In this document: one piece after another, positions 11,507-27,700 of the stretch
How the letters are laid out: the number at the start of each line of letters is the position of its first letter
How positions within the stretch are numbered: the stretch's first letter is position 1
Source: Cucumis sativus
Taxonomy: Eukaryota; Streptophyta; Magnoliopsida; Cucurbitales; Cucurbitaceae
Length of the DNA: 64,000 bases
Direction: 5' to 3'
Assembly: GCF_000004075.3 (NCBI RefSeq)
Contig: NC_026661.2
Location: forward strand, 19,062,307-19,126,306
The notes under the pieces: generated by a model
Databases searched by the model: none
Told to the model about the DNA's origin: nothing
The model's input: the letters and a program-made list of their open reading frames with translations, nothing else
Position numbers and translations under genes: made by a program

Positions 11507-14500
11507 ATGACTTCTCCTCCTTTCTTCTTCCTCAAAGCTCCCTTCCTCTTCTTCCATAGATTTTTCTCCAAGAAATTCCGACGAGCTATGGCCGCAGTTC
11601 ACCGTAAACACCAAAAACAACCATCTCCGACGAAACTCCCCGTCAACGGCGACGGCAAGGTTATGATCTTTAACGTGGAAGAAGGTCTATTAAAACCCTC
11701 GTCTCCATATTTCTTCTCATATTTCATGTTGGTGGCTTTTGAAGCAAGTGGACTACTCCGTGCGACAGCTTTATTGATGTTGTACCCTTTAATCCGACTT
11801 GTAGGCCAAGAATTGGGGTTGAAGATTATGGTGATGATATCATTTTTTGGGGTGAAAAAAGAAAGCTTTAGAGTTGGGTCATCAGTTTTGCCTAAGTTTT
11901 TTCTAAACGATGTTGGATTGGAGGCGTTCGAGGCTTTGAGAAAAGGGAAGAAGAGAATTGGATTTAGTAATGTTTTTCCACAAGTTATGATTGAGAGCTT
12001 TTTGAGAGATTATTTGGAGGTTGAGGAAGTGGTTGGGAGAGAATTGAAGGTTTTTTGTGGATATTTTGTGGGTTTGATGGATGAAAAAGTGAAGGTTTCG
12101 TCATTGTTAAATTTGATTAATCACGCTCAAGAAGAAGAAGAAGAGAGTGATGCGTTTGATAAGAATGGCAATTTTATTGGGATTTGTGGCTCTCAAAAGG
12201 CTTATGATTTTCAGTTACTTTCTCCCATTTGCAATGTAAGTTCTCTTTTCTTAAACCCTAATTTTTACTGTCTTTTTGAAAATTTTATCTCATGCCCTTG
12301 GTTTGTTTTAGCCCTTCTTGATAACTATTTATTCTTTTTGTTCTTTACTTTTGAAAATACAAATAATATGAAGTTTTTAAAAAGTTGGTAATGTAGCAAG
12401 AAAATAAATTATAGGTGTAGCTATCGGTAAGAGTAGTATTTATATGTTTAATTTTAAGAAATATATAACTAATTAAAATAAAATAGTTATCAAATTAAGT
12501 TTTTAAACTTTAATTTGCATTTGTCACATCTAAATAAATGGAAATCAATCATTAAGCTAATGAAACTTTTTTTAAACATTGTGAAAACTATCTCTATTTT
12601 AGAAAAAAGTTCAAAAACTATTTGAAATACATGTATATTACTATTATGATTTTGGGAATAAAGAAAAACATATACTTGTTTTTTTTTTCTTTTTTTGAAA
12701 TACATACATTAGTTAATTTGTATTATTTTAAAAAAAATATAAAATGGACCCAAATTAAAATACATTATCAACGTAGGTTCAAATAATCTGGAATTTTATA
12801 TGGTACGTAGTATGGGAAAATATTGATAATTGGGTATATATTTTAATATTTTTTTGACTTTTTAAAAAGAAAATTGAATCAAGAAATCTATTGAAATAAT
12901 TATTATATTGACAAATAAGTCTTTGAATTTAGGCTCATGTGTATATTATGTTCAATTATTTTTCAGATTGAAACTTTTGAGTTATCCCTTTGAGAGACTT
13001 TTGTTAATACACAAAAAATTGGTGGCCGTCTAAGCTTCTTTTTCTTTTCTTCTTATCACCTAATTTATAATATGATTACACATGTAGGGATGATAATGAG
13101 TTTATGTAGCTAAATAAAGTCAAGTAATTAATGGTTTTCTTCCTTTAATAAAGTTAATTTAATTAAATTAGATTTTCAATGCAAGAATTCAAACCCAAAG
13201 AAAAGAAAAACTTAATTTCTAGTTTTAGAGTTTTCAATGAAATAATTATATATTGAGCTTTTAGAATAGATAAACAAGAGTTTAGCTAATTAAATTACAT
13301 TAATGTACGTTTAGATTTAAAAAGTCTGTGTACTTAAAATATATCAAATAATTAATTTTCTTTTTATTTTAAATATTCACATTACATATCTTTTAAATTA
13401 AAGACCTATATTTTCTCTCTACCTCCTTCTATCTTTTTTTTAAAAAAATAATTTTTCATCTTTTAAACATATTCTTAACATAAAAGGACAAAATATTTTT
13501 AAAATAAAATCAATTTGAATATATTATAGATATTAAATAAAATGAATAGAGGTGTTAACAAAATCACTATCATGCATTAATGTGAATAGTTTTTTTTCTT
13601 TTTCTTTTCTTTTTCACTTTTTTTGTAAATAACTTTTTAAATGGTTTTCAATTAAGTAAATTAATTTAATTATTTACCTAGCCTAAATTCATCAACTCAT
13701 AAATTAACGTTTTAAAAAGCCAATATCTAATGATATTCCTACAAACTAATGTTTAATATTAACAATCAATCAATCAGTAAGTACTTATATATACACATAA
13801 AAAATGATGAAGAGATATATTAAAATATTTAAAACATTCCTTTTTATATTCTGACTGTTTAATAAATTGATATATTACAAGATATATGACAAAAGAAAAA
13901 AAAAAAAAAATCAAATCCTCCAGTACCTCCTATCTTGTCTTTAATAGTTTAGATATACATTAACATCTACAAGGTCTTATCACAACTAATAAACATGTAT
14001 AGTGGATTAATATAATATATATTATTTGTGGTTTTTTCTGTTCTATACATTTTCAAGTTGGTTCTGATTTTTATGGATTTTTATTTTATTTTTTCTTCCA
14101 AAAAAAATAGTGGTTCTGATTTAATTTCTTTTTTCCAAAAAAATATAAAACAGAAAAGAACACCATAAATAGCATTCACAATAACTCAAAAAAGGAAAGA
14201 AAATTATTCATTCCATTCAGTAATTATTATTAGTGTTATATATATTAATTAGAATTCTGATTTTTTTTTTTTTGTGTGGAAAATTTGAGTTAACAAAAGC
14301 TTAATTAATCTATGTATTATCCTGAACAACAAAAATCATTATTCTATACTTATTAATTCTTTCTTCTTCTTCTTCTTTATTTTAAATTAGGGTAGTTGCT
14401 TGATGAAAAAGTATCAATATATATATATAGATGTTTAGATATACATTTACATCACTAAGTCATATCATCATTAAATGAACATATATAAAATGATTTTTCA

Positions 14501-15538
14501 TTCATTTTTATGTTGTTAATGAACCCAAATAATCATTAATATATATAGAAAAAATTACTGATCGTCATTTAATAGCTTTTTCTTTAAAATTATTCTAGAT
14601 ATACTGACTAATGGATGAATAATAATGTTTACAAACAGGAAATTTATACGGTGAGTGAAGCAGAAAAGAAAAGGTGGAAGCAACTGCCTAAAGACAAATT
14701 TCCAAAGCCATTAGTGTTTCATGATGGAAGATTAGCCCTAAACCCAACTCCTTTTGACACTTTTACCCTTTTCATTTGGCTCCCTTTTGCCCCGGTTCTT
14801 GCTTTCATTAGAATATTTGCTTACATGTGTTTGCCTCGTACTTTATCATACCCCATCAGTGCTTTAAGTGGACTGACCGTCACTGTGTCAAACCCCATCA
14901 CTAAAACCAAATCCAATAACAATAATAATCAAGGCCTTCTATATGTTTGTAACCATAGAACACTCCTTGATCCTCTCTACATTTCAGGTGCATTAGAAAT
15001 CAGCAAGCCTACAGCTGTGACCTATAGTCTAAGTCCAATCTCGGAATTCTTATCGCCAATTCGAACCGTTCGATTGACACGAAACCGTGACAAAGACGCA
15101 GCCCTAATGGCGCAGTTGCTCTCCAAGGGGGATGGAAACTTGATTGTTTGTCCTGAAGGAACCACATGCAGAGAGCCATATCTCCTTAGGTTTAGCCCTT
15201 TGTTCACTGAGATTAGTACAAAAATTGTGCCTGTTGCAAATGATACACATGTTACTATGTTTTATGGCACAACTGCAAGCGGGTTCAAGTGCTTTGATCC
15301 ATTCTTCTTCTTGATGAATCCTAAACCATGTTACGTTATTAAGAGATTGGATATGGTTGATGGGTCGTTGTTGTTTGGATCATCAAAGGATGATCAAAAT
15401 TGTCCTTCAAGGTTTGATGTGGCTAATTTTGTACAAAATGAGATTGGTAAAGCTTTGAGATTTGAGTGTACAAAGCTTACTAGAAGAGATAAGTACTTGA
15501 TTTTGGCTGGCAACGAAGGGATTGTACATTCAAAATAG
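11507..15538 (+). CDS. Glycerol-3-phosphate acyltransferase (GPAT2/GPAT3-like), two exons
   Basis: Exons 11507-12235 and 14639-15538 join in phase 0 and give 542 residues, close to the ~500-585 usual for land-plant GPATs. The family transfers an acyl group from acyl-CoA to glycerol-3-phosphate in the ER. The clade that makes cutin and suberin prefers the sn-2 position. The N-terminal half is HAD-like. Its first motif reads FNVEEGLL (residues 55-62) and lacks the catalytic aspartates, so phosphatase activity is unlikely, in contrast to GPAT4/6/8. Hydrophobic stretches occur at about 68-112 and 284-306. The acyltransferase motifs are clear: NHRTLLD (348-354, the HX4D catalytic pair) and PEGTT (415-419) followed by CREPYLLRF. 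The C-terminus keeps the family's LTRRDKYLILAG-type ending. I chose the first ATG after the TATA box. The best remembered match is Arabidopsis GPAT2/GPAT3, whose role is not well defined. The GPAT identity is sure, the subclade less so. Confidence 0.93.
12236..14638 (+). other. GPAT intron 1 (2.4 kb)
   Basis: The donor is 'gtaagt' after Asn243 and the acceptor is 'ttacaaacag' before Glu244. The intron is very AT-rich and holds homopolymer runs and a small (AT)n near 14420. I see no nested gene or clear transposon in it. Confidence 0.85.
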
Positions 15539-16640
15539 TGTATGTGTATATATAAAGGGAAAAATATTTGTAAGAGAGGTGATTTATTAGTTATTTAATT
15601 GATTTGATGTATTTTACACGAGATTGATGTTTTGTAAGTTTAATTTATATATTGATGTATTGTACATAAGATACACACAAACATTATTGTTCAGTGACTA
15701 TGTGTTGATTGTATTGATCTTATTCCCAATTATGTAGTCATTGTTATTATTTTTTAATAACTTTTATGCATGTATTTTTTTGGGAGAAATGATTTATTCC
15801 TTCCTTGAAAATCTCTCCCAAACTCCTAGCTAGTTTTTCCGTGTTTATCTTTGATGTTTTTGGAATTGTTGTAGTATTGTGTGTAACAAATTTCATTGTG
15901 CATCAAATAATAATTTATTTCAACTAACATGATTATATTTTAATTAAATATAGAAAAATCTACTCCTACATTCTCGAAGTTCAGAGATTATTAATGTTAT
16001 CACTTTTGCACTAAAAATAGAGATAAGTGTATACCTAGTACTAATAGTCTCTTGAAACTACTTTTGGTGAATGATTTAAATATAATTTAAGTGAAAAGGA
16101 AAGCATATACACACATTTAAAAGATGATTTCAAATATATCTTAAAATGCTTTTACTACGAAACTTTGATTCTACCTTTTTATTTTTTCCTTTTGCAAGAA
16201 TATTATTATTGAAAGAGCGGAGTTCAGAAAGAAAAATTCTACGTAATGTTGTGATACGTAAATTTGGTCAAAATGAATTTGTCTAATCCCTTCATAATTT
16301 AAAATTCAATGAATCATTTCTAAAAAGCATTCAAGTGAGGACGAAACATACTAAAAAAAACTTATAAAACTGACATTGTAAGATCACAAATAAAATATAA
16401 AAAGCTATCACGTGTTGGTTTAGATTTCGAACCTTGGATCCAGGAGGGTTACATACCTAAAATGGCAGAATCGTTGTCTATTTAGGTTTATTTCCATCTC
16501 AAGCCATCCTTTCTTTGTGCATGACATCTCGATTTTTAGCCAATTTCTTTATGCTCAAATATAGAAGAATTTCAGTTTATCCTTCATTCTCTATTGGCTT
16601 TTTTACATGAATCCAAATGTTAGAACTTGGGAGAAATGGC
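15539..16640. other. Intergenic: GPAT 3' region to the helicase promoter
   Basis: The GPAT 3' UTR probably ends within the first ~200 bp, which are T-rich. The remainder is AT-rich with no open frame or repeat that I can support. Confidence 0.6.
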
Positions 16641-16644
16641 TCCG

Positions 16645-16700
16645 ATTGGGCCCATGTCCTTTTATTGGGCTGTATTTGAACCCATATAAATTGGGCCAGA
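16645..16700. promoter_or_regulatory. Site II (TGGGCC/T) cluster in the helicase promoter
   Basis: The palindrome TGGGCCCA lies at 16647-16654, TGGGCT at 16666-16671 and TGGGCC at 16692-16697. Such clusters are TCP-bound site II elements typical of plant housekeeping promoters. They sit ~300 bp before the ATG at 16993, which suits the RNA-processing gene downstream. A leader intron starting near 'aaaggtaaat' (16806) is possible but unproven. Confidence 0.6.
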
Positions 16701-16992
16701 CCCAAAGAAATTTAGGCGTGTGGCGCAAGATAAGTGGCATCCGAGGAAATTATTCAGAAATTGGGGACTGATTGTGGAAATCTGGAAAGTTCTATATAAC
16801 ATACAAAGGTAAATTCCTCCGTCTTTCTCTTCCTTCCCTCGAATTAGGGTTTCGGAATATTGCAGTCCCAAAACAAGGCCTCTTCAATCGCTTTTCCAAG
16901 CAAGCTTCGGCCAGGTTCCGTCTTTCTCTTGAGGTAGAGTCCAGCTATTTTTCTTCAGCTATTTCTATTGTTCTGTACTAGCAAGGGTTTTG

Positions 16993-21063
<4,071 letters not shown>

Positions 21064-21709
21064 GGTTTTTCCCCAGCTCGTTCTGCCCTTGGAGATTTCA
21101 ACTTAGCATCAATTTTCTTCTGGGGTGATGAAAGTGGGAGGCATCCCAGGACCTTAATCGTTCTTTCATTCTTCATTCCAATGTCGTCCATGGCAGATAA
21201 CTATTAGCTGAGGAGCGGAAGAAATTGGTTGTATTTCTATACTGTTAAATTAGGCCAGTGTTCTTAGGGTTCATATAGTCTCGAAACATTACACTCGCTA
21301 GATTTTGATTTTTCAACGCTATGGTGTTTTTTGCTTATATGTTATTTTAATGTATGAAATCTCAAAAGCCAATGTGACCATAGCCAACATTTCAACTCTT
21401 CCGCACAAACTTTTCATAAATGTGTAATTTTTATGTTCGTTGAAACGGTATATATCCAGACTTGCCAACTTTTCTATAGTGCAATGGCACGTGTTTGTAG
21501 ACAAACTGAGTAGATCTGATAAGATTTTATACAAGCAGAAAATAAACCTTGTCAAGATGTTGCATTTTAAGCATCAATGTCATACAAAAAGGTGTGAGTT
21601 GTTAGCACTAACTTCTAGTCTAGAGCTACCATTCACAAAATGATCGAGGATCATTAGAGTGAGGCTAACTGAGTTTTAGTGTCGTATATTCACATAAAGA
21701 ACTGATGGT
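21064..21709. other. Convergent 3' intergenic between the helicase and DUF724 genes
   Basis: This short spacer holds the two facing 3' UTRs. No separate gene is visible, and the short open frames within it show no known motif. Confidence 0.7.
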
Positions 21710-24700
21710 TCAAACTGGCCACAAGGGGAGGGCAATTTGGTTCTCAAAATGTAGCTTAGTATTCATGGTACATTCTCTGATGGTCACCACGTGTGATTGC
21801 AGAGCATCAATCTCGTTGTCTGTAGTCTCCATTTCCTTTTTGATCGATGCTTGTCTCTTCTGCAGCTCTGTTATCTTCTCTTCAATAGCGTTGCTCTCTT
21901 CAGCTAGTTTAGTTTTGTTTTCAATATACTCCATTATTTTGTTCTCAGTTACTTTTGTTTCCTCACCATATCTCATTTCAGAATCTTTGATGAATAGTAG
22001 CTCATTTACTCTATTGCAAAGCATTGAAATATTGAATCCATGTTGCTCCAATTCGTATAGACTGGCCAATGTGCTTTCGAAAATGTGTCTCGGATTGCTG
22101 AACTGAAGTTTGGTTATCTTCTCAACCAAACTTGCAAAAGTTACCATACAGCCAATAGCCAATCCTTCACGACATTCCTCCTTGTGTGTACTTAAAGGTT
22201 GGAAATGAGGCTTTTGTGGAATATGCTTGAAGACTTCTAATGAATCAATTGCACTCCAAACGGGTGAATTCTTCACAAAAGGCCAATCTTGATTCTTGTC
22301 CACTTCGTGTTCAGGCGTTCCATCAACTCTTCTCACCCCATTCACAGCATCTACTTGTTCACTCCCTTTCGTTCTTCGCTTGGCGCTAGAACCAGATGCT
22401 TGTCCTAATTCTAAAATGGGAACAAATAGAATCAAGATCTTCACAAACAATACACAGTTTTCATGTGCTAGTGTAAGTTTAGCATACATACTCAACGCAT
22501 TGTTGCTTGCTGAACCTTGTATTCCTCCAAGCCACATTAACAGTGGTCGATCATCGTCGTCGACACTGTTAGTTCCAGAGCCATTTGTCTTGTATTCTGA
22601 GATTTCGCTCCCGTTCCTTCTGTTCAGATCTTGAAAATCCACAAAACAAATTGGCATTATCCTAAAGCCTTTTTTTCTTTTGGTTCTTTTGGCTAGTGAA
22701 ATGATAATTTCAGAAAGGTGAAACAAATACTACTATATGGGTTCTAAGGATATATGACATTAAAGAAAAGCAGCCTCACCAGTTACACTACTTTTTAAAG
22801 TTGCTTTCTCAGGTTTCCATACGCTTCCATCTTTATTTGAATCTGTAACACAAAAACTCAAATCTTGAACACAGTTATAAGTAATGTAAAATATATATAT
22901 ATATAAAAGGGAGCACAGGAGTAAGGACAGGATACCTTCCGCAGTTGTTGGAACTAGCATTAGTTTTCGAGGCCGTCCTCTCTTTCTTTTGTAACTGTTT
23001 TTACTAGCTTGTTGCTGCTCAATTTCCTAATGAAGATATAGAACATAAACCCTATCAAACTCTAGGCACACTCTTCAGTGGTAAATATAAACACCTGCCA
23101 AATCTCACAAACTTGTGGAAGATCTGAAGATCCTGAACTTTCACAAAAGTAAAACTTCAATTGTAACTATTTAGTTTCTATACTTTCAAACTTGTAACTC
23201 TTAGTCATATAGATTTTATCAAAGTTAATTGTCAAATTTATTATGCAGTTCTTTAATCTTTATAGTTCATAAACAAATTTACAAACTTAATTCCTTACCA
23301 GTCTATTAATCTTCATCTGTAAATTTTTTTGCTAAATCTTAACAATATGCATAGTATGGACTAAAGTGTTTCTTTGTTGAAGTTTGGAAAATAAATTGTT
23401 ACAATTTTCTATAATATTTTGAAAGTCAGACTAAATTATTACAAACTGAAGTTCAATTACTAAATTGTTATATGAAATTTCAAGAACCAAAATGTTTTGT
23501 TCACTTTCTTTAAATGTTTTAATAATCTTATTCTTCGAATCTCCTTCAATATGAAGAAGTCGTCCAAGGAATTTTACTGTCTTGAAGGAATCACCCAAGA
23601 TAATCAGAGGAAAAAGTTCCCAAATCCTTAGAAACATACCATGATAATATCCTGGCAACAGAGTTCTAGGGTCCTTAGATATGAGATCTCAAAGATGACC
23701 TACAAGTTAAAATGTCATTAAAGGACTTCTAGTTCTATGGCCTTGATACTTAGAAGCTCAAATAGCTCTGAAAGTGCTACACAGAAGATATGATACACTT
23801 TTACCGTCCATGTTCTCAACCCTAATACGTCCATTCTTGGGGCAAGGCAGCTCAAGATCTATCACTCTTATTCCTTCTTTGCCTATAGTCTACGTTCCTG
23901 ATTTATGAGATACTCTTTTGAAGTTCAAAGATGTCCGTTGCCTAGAGTCTATAGAGGAACCTCTAACACACAATCCTTTTATCTTGGCTCGCCTCTTTGC
24001 TGTTTGAAGATCTGCTGCTTTAACTAACCACTTTACCAATTTTGTGGGTGATTTGGTATATTCGAAGGAGGGAGGTTTCCTGGGACATTAGTGGTGTGGT
24101 GTTTTTATGAGGTTCAAACAGACTGAAGATCTATTTACCTCCTTGGCATCTTACCTGCATGATTTTACGAGGCCTTCCCCGCTTTCGTCTATCACTGTTT
24201 TCAGTAGCTTCTTGCTGCTGAGGTTCCTGATAAAGAATAGACATCATCAATCCTATCAAACTCCAAGCACACTGAAGAAGAGGTAAATCAAAACATATGC
24301 CAAATCTCAGAAGCCGTCACACACCTGAACTACAGAGCAGGTTAACCTTATTGAGTTATTAGTAAAAGGCGAAACCTGAGACCCCAACGATATTGCTAAA
24401 TTTTGGATGGTGTTCCTCTTGCCAGTATTAAATACTAAAAGATCCAAAACTATTACTACCAAATAGTGTTTTAATTGGAACAATTTCTTTAATGCAAACA
24501 TGATTTTGATTAAAATTTGTTAAGAAAGAACTATAAGAAACAAGGGACCAGAGCATGCCAATAGGCCAACCCAATTTTCCATTATCATCCAAAACTGCAG
24601 ACAGCTACTACATCGCGAGCTCCAAAAATGTTGAAAGCCTTGAAAGTAAAGTGTGGAGTCAATATTAGAACCAATGCAGGTTTCAACAATGGTACAAGAA

Positions 24701-27700
24701 ACACGGGTGAGTAGTTGGAGGAGGAGAAATTATTTGTATTACTGATAAGCCACTTTCTCATGTGACTAATGATGAGAAAAGGTCCATGACCAAACTTTTA
24801 GGTTGGGAGGACCTAACAGCAAACATGGTAACAGAGTTGCAACTTAAAACTAAAACAAATTCCACATGAAGTTAATGGTTGTCAGTTGATGCATTAACTT
24901 TCTGTTGTCTGTAACAGATATATTACTCTTAAGCCATTTAATGCCCGAATCTCTCTAAGAACTAGTACGTTGAGGCAAGGGGAGAGATTGTGCCGTTAGA
25001 CATGTCAATAAAGGATAATTCAGAAAATAAGAAATAGAACCAACTGGGGGTGAGGGGGGGACAAGAAAGCCCTCTCCCAGATAGACATAGACTACAACTT
25101 GAGAGCTTGTTAATAAGAATTAATAAGCTGTGGTAACAATTTCTTTCTTTTTATTATTGTTATCATTATTATTTTGTTATAAGCCAATCCACCAAGAGGC
25201 TATATTTTGTTCAGAGTAACAAAAGGAATTAAAGCACAAAGGCTTATCTGCAAACGTTAGTGTTCCTTTCTTTTCAAAGATTCACTAAGAATGCTCTGAA
25301 GACACAGCTACTGACCATCCTTGCTTTACCATTCAAATTCCATCCACACAGCCCTTGTAAGAGCCAATTATCCACCCTCTTAGGAAGACAACGAAATGCA
25401 GAGCAGACTAGCAATGCAATTCCAAGCAAGGGAGGCAAAAAGATTGTGTCACTATATTGAATGACGAATGGTGGTAGTTGGCCATAGAGTAGCTACAGCA
25501 GAGTCCTTAGTAAACACAAGCTATGCTATAAGTGAGTAAAACAGATAATAGGCTTGCTAGCTCTTCAATAAAACTGCCCCTAAACTCGAATCCATGAATG
25601 TCCAGCAGTATGGCTCACATTCAAGGTTAGGTTAACCTGCATGTTACCAGGTGCCACGCCAACCTAAGGTTAAAATGCCCTTTTCAATGCCTTTCATTCT
25701 CAACTCCCACCAGTTTTCTCAGTTGGGAAGCTTAATCAGCCATTCATTTGAAATAAAATTATACGCTGATCCAGCTTCTACAATCAATCATAATCGTATT
25801 TGGTTCCCTTTGAGCTTTATCGCGTGGGAATAATTTATTTTACCCCTAAATTCAATGTTTTTTTTTTTATGAAAAAATAACTTTCACCAAGAAAAAAATA
25901 CAAGGGCATACAGAAAACCAACCCACAAAAAGAAGAAAGCTCCCTCTACAAATTTCAGCTATGCAAAATAACACCCACCCCTAAACTCAATGAAAATTAT
26001 ATTCTCCATTGCAACTCTTTTGCTTCCTCCAATGCTTGCTCATCGTCTCCCAGGCTGCATCTAACTCAACCTCTAGCTTGCACTCCTAGACCACTAGTGA
26101 GTAATGCTTATATGTCCTTAAAACTTGCACTGATGACCTAGGAAAATTTTTCTTTCATGAGGCTCTCAAGAGGGAGAAAATGTAATTGTGATACCATTTG
26201 AAACTAAACGAATAAAGTATGTCTCCCTCCTTTTGAGAAGTAGCTTCTCTTCCAGGAGAATAGCATCTTTCTCACCTAAAAAGAAATCTACCTCATATTA
26301 TCTCCAAGAGGAGGACCGTGCAACATTGTTGAAAAGATACCCGACTCATGCCCCACTACATTGGCCCACTCTCTCACCTTACCAGGATCGTTGTTCAAGC
26401 CTAGAATCTGGCATTTATTTCTATTGATCTTGAAGGCTTGACATCGTGCATAGAAATACATTAGTAACAAAGCTTAGTCTTCGGGGGGAAAAATATGCAA
26501 AGAAAGAAAATTCATCTAGAAACCACCACAAGAGATAGTCACTATGAAAATCCATTCAATTTTATCAGGTTAATTGCTTTAGTTTGCTTACCATGCCCTT
26601 CTCTTTTGTCTGATTTTTTGAATTTTCCTCCCCATCTCCAACCTCACCAAGAGAATTTTTAACTGGTGCCTGTTGTTCATCTGAAGCTAAATGTTCATTT
26701 CTTTCGGATTCATTGTTTGTAGTCACTTCCTTATAGATGGTCTCTAAGTCTATGACATCGTAACCTTCTTTCCTCTCCTTATCTGAGTTGCAGAATAAGA
26801 AATTATTCAAGCAAAAAATAACAGCCTATGTCCATCAATTGCAATGTGTACCTGTAACTTGAGTCTGTTGGCTTTGTTTGTATGTGTTTCCTTTTTTGCC
26901 ATTTATGAAACTTAATACTTGCACTTTCAACTTGTCACTGCCATCAACATCTTCCTTAGTTCTCTACACATGACATTGAATCATCTTCAATAATTTAGAG
27001 TCATTTTACTGAGGAAAGCAGTGAAGAGCAGTCTGCCCTATAATAGTTTTTAACTCATTTAGTGGAACATATTATAGGTGATAGCAAGTAGAAAAAATTG
27101 AGGAAAAGATGAGGAACTTCAGATACTGCCTAAGGAAATGTTGGGACATCCACGTCAGTGATTGTATTAGTTCTTAGGAATACCACTTTGGTACATAACA
27201 AAAATAAATCAAAGGGGGAGGTAATTGACATGCTTGCACTCAATAATGACACGATAGTTTAGATAGATTTTCCTCAATAAAAATATGATAATTCCATGAT
27301 AATGTTTGGACTGCAATAGATATTAAAAAGGTGATGCCAGATTCAAACCACAGATAAATTACCGGTTTCTTGCCTCCTTTGGGACTCCCAGATCTAATAG
27401 GTGAAGCACTGTCATCATCACCATTAAACTTTAGGTAGCTTCTTCTTCTTCTGCGATCTTTGTTTGGTGTGGCACTTTTACTGAATGCTTTTCCTCTTGA
27501 TGTTTTGTCTATCATCCTTGACCTATCTGCTGCTGGTTTCCCAAGAATAACTCCTTCTCTCAACTTCTTCAAAGGATTTGAAACTCTCGACTTAGAACTG
27601 AAACTTCTTCTTCTCTTGCTTGAGGTCAAGGCAAATGAGGCAGAACTATCATCATAAATACTTGGCCTTTCCATCAAATCATTCCTTGAGTTTACGGTAT

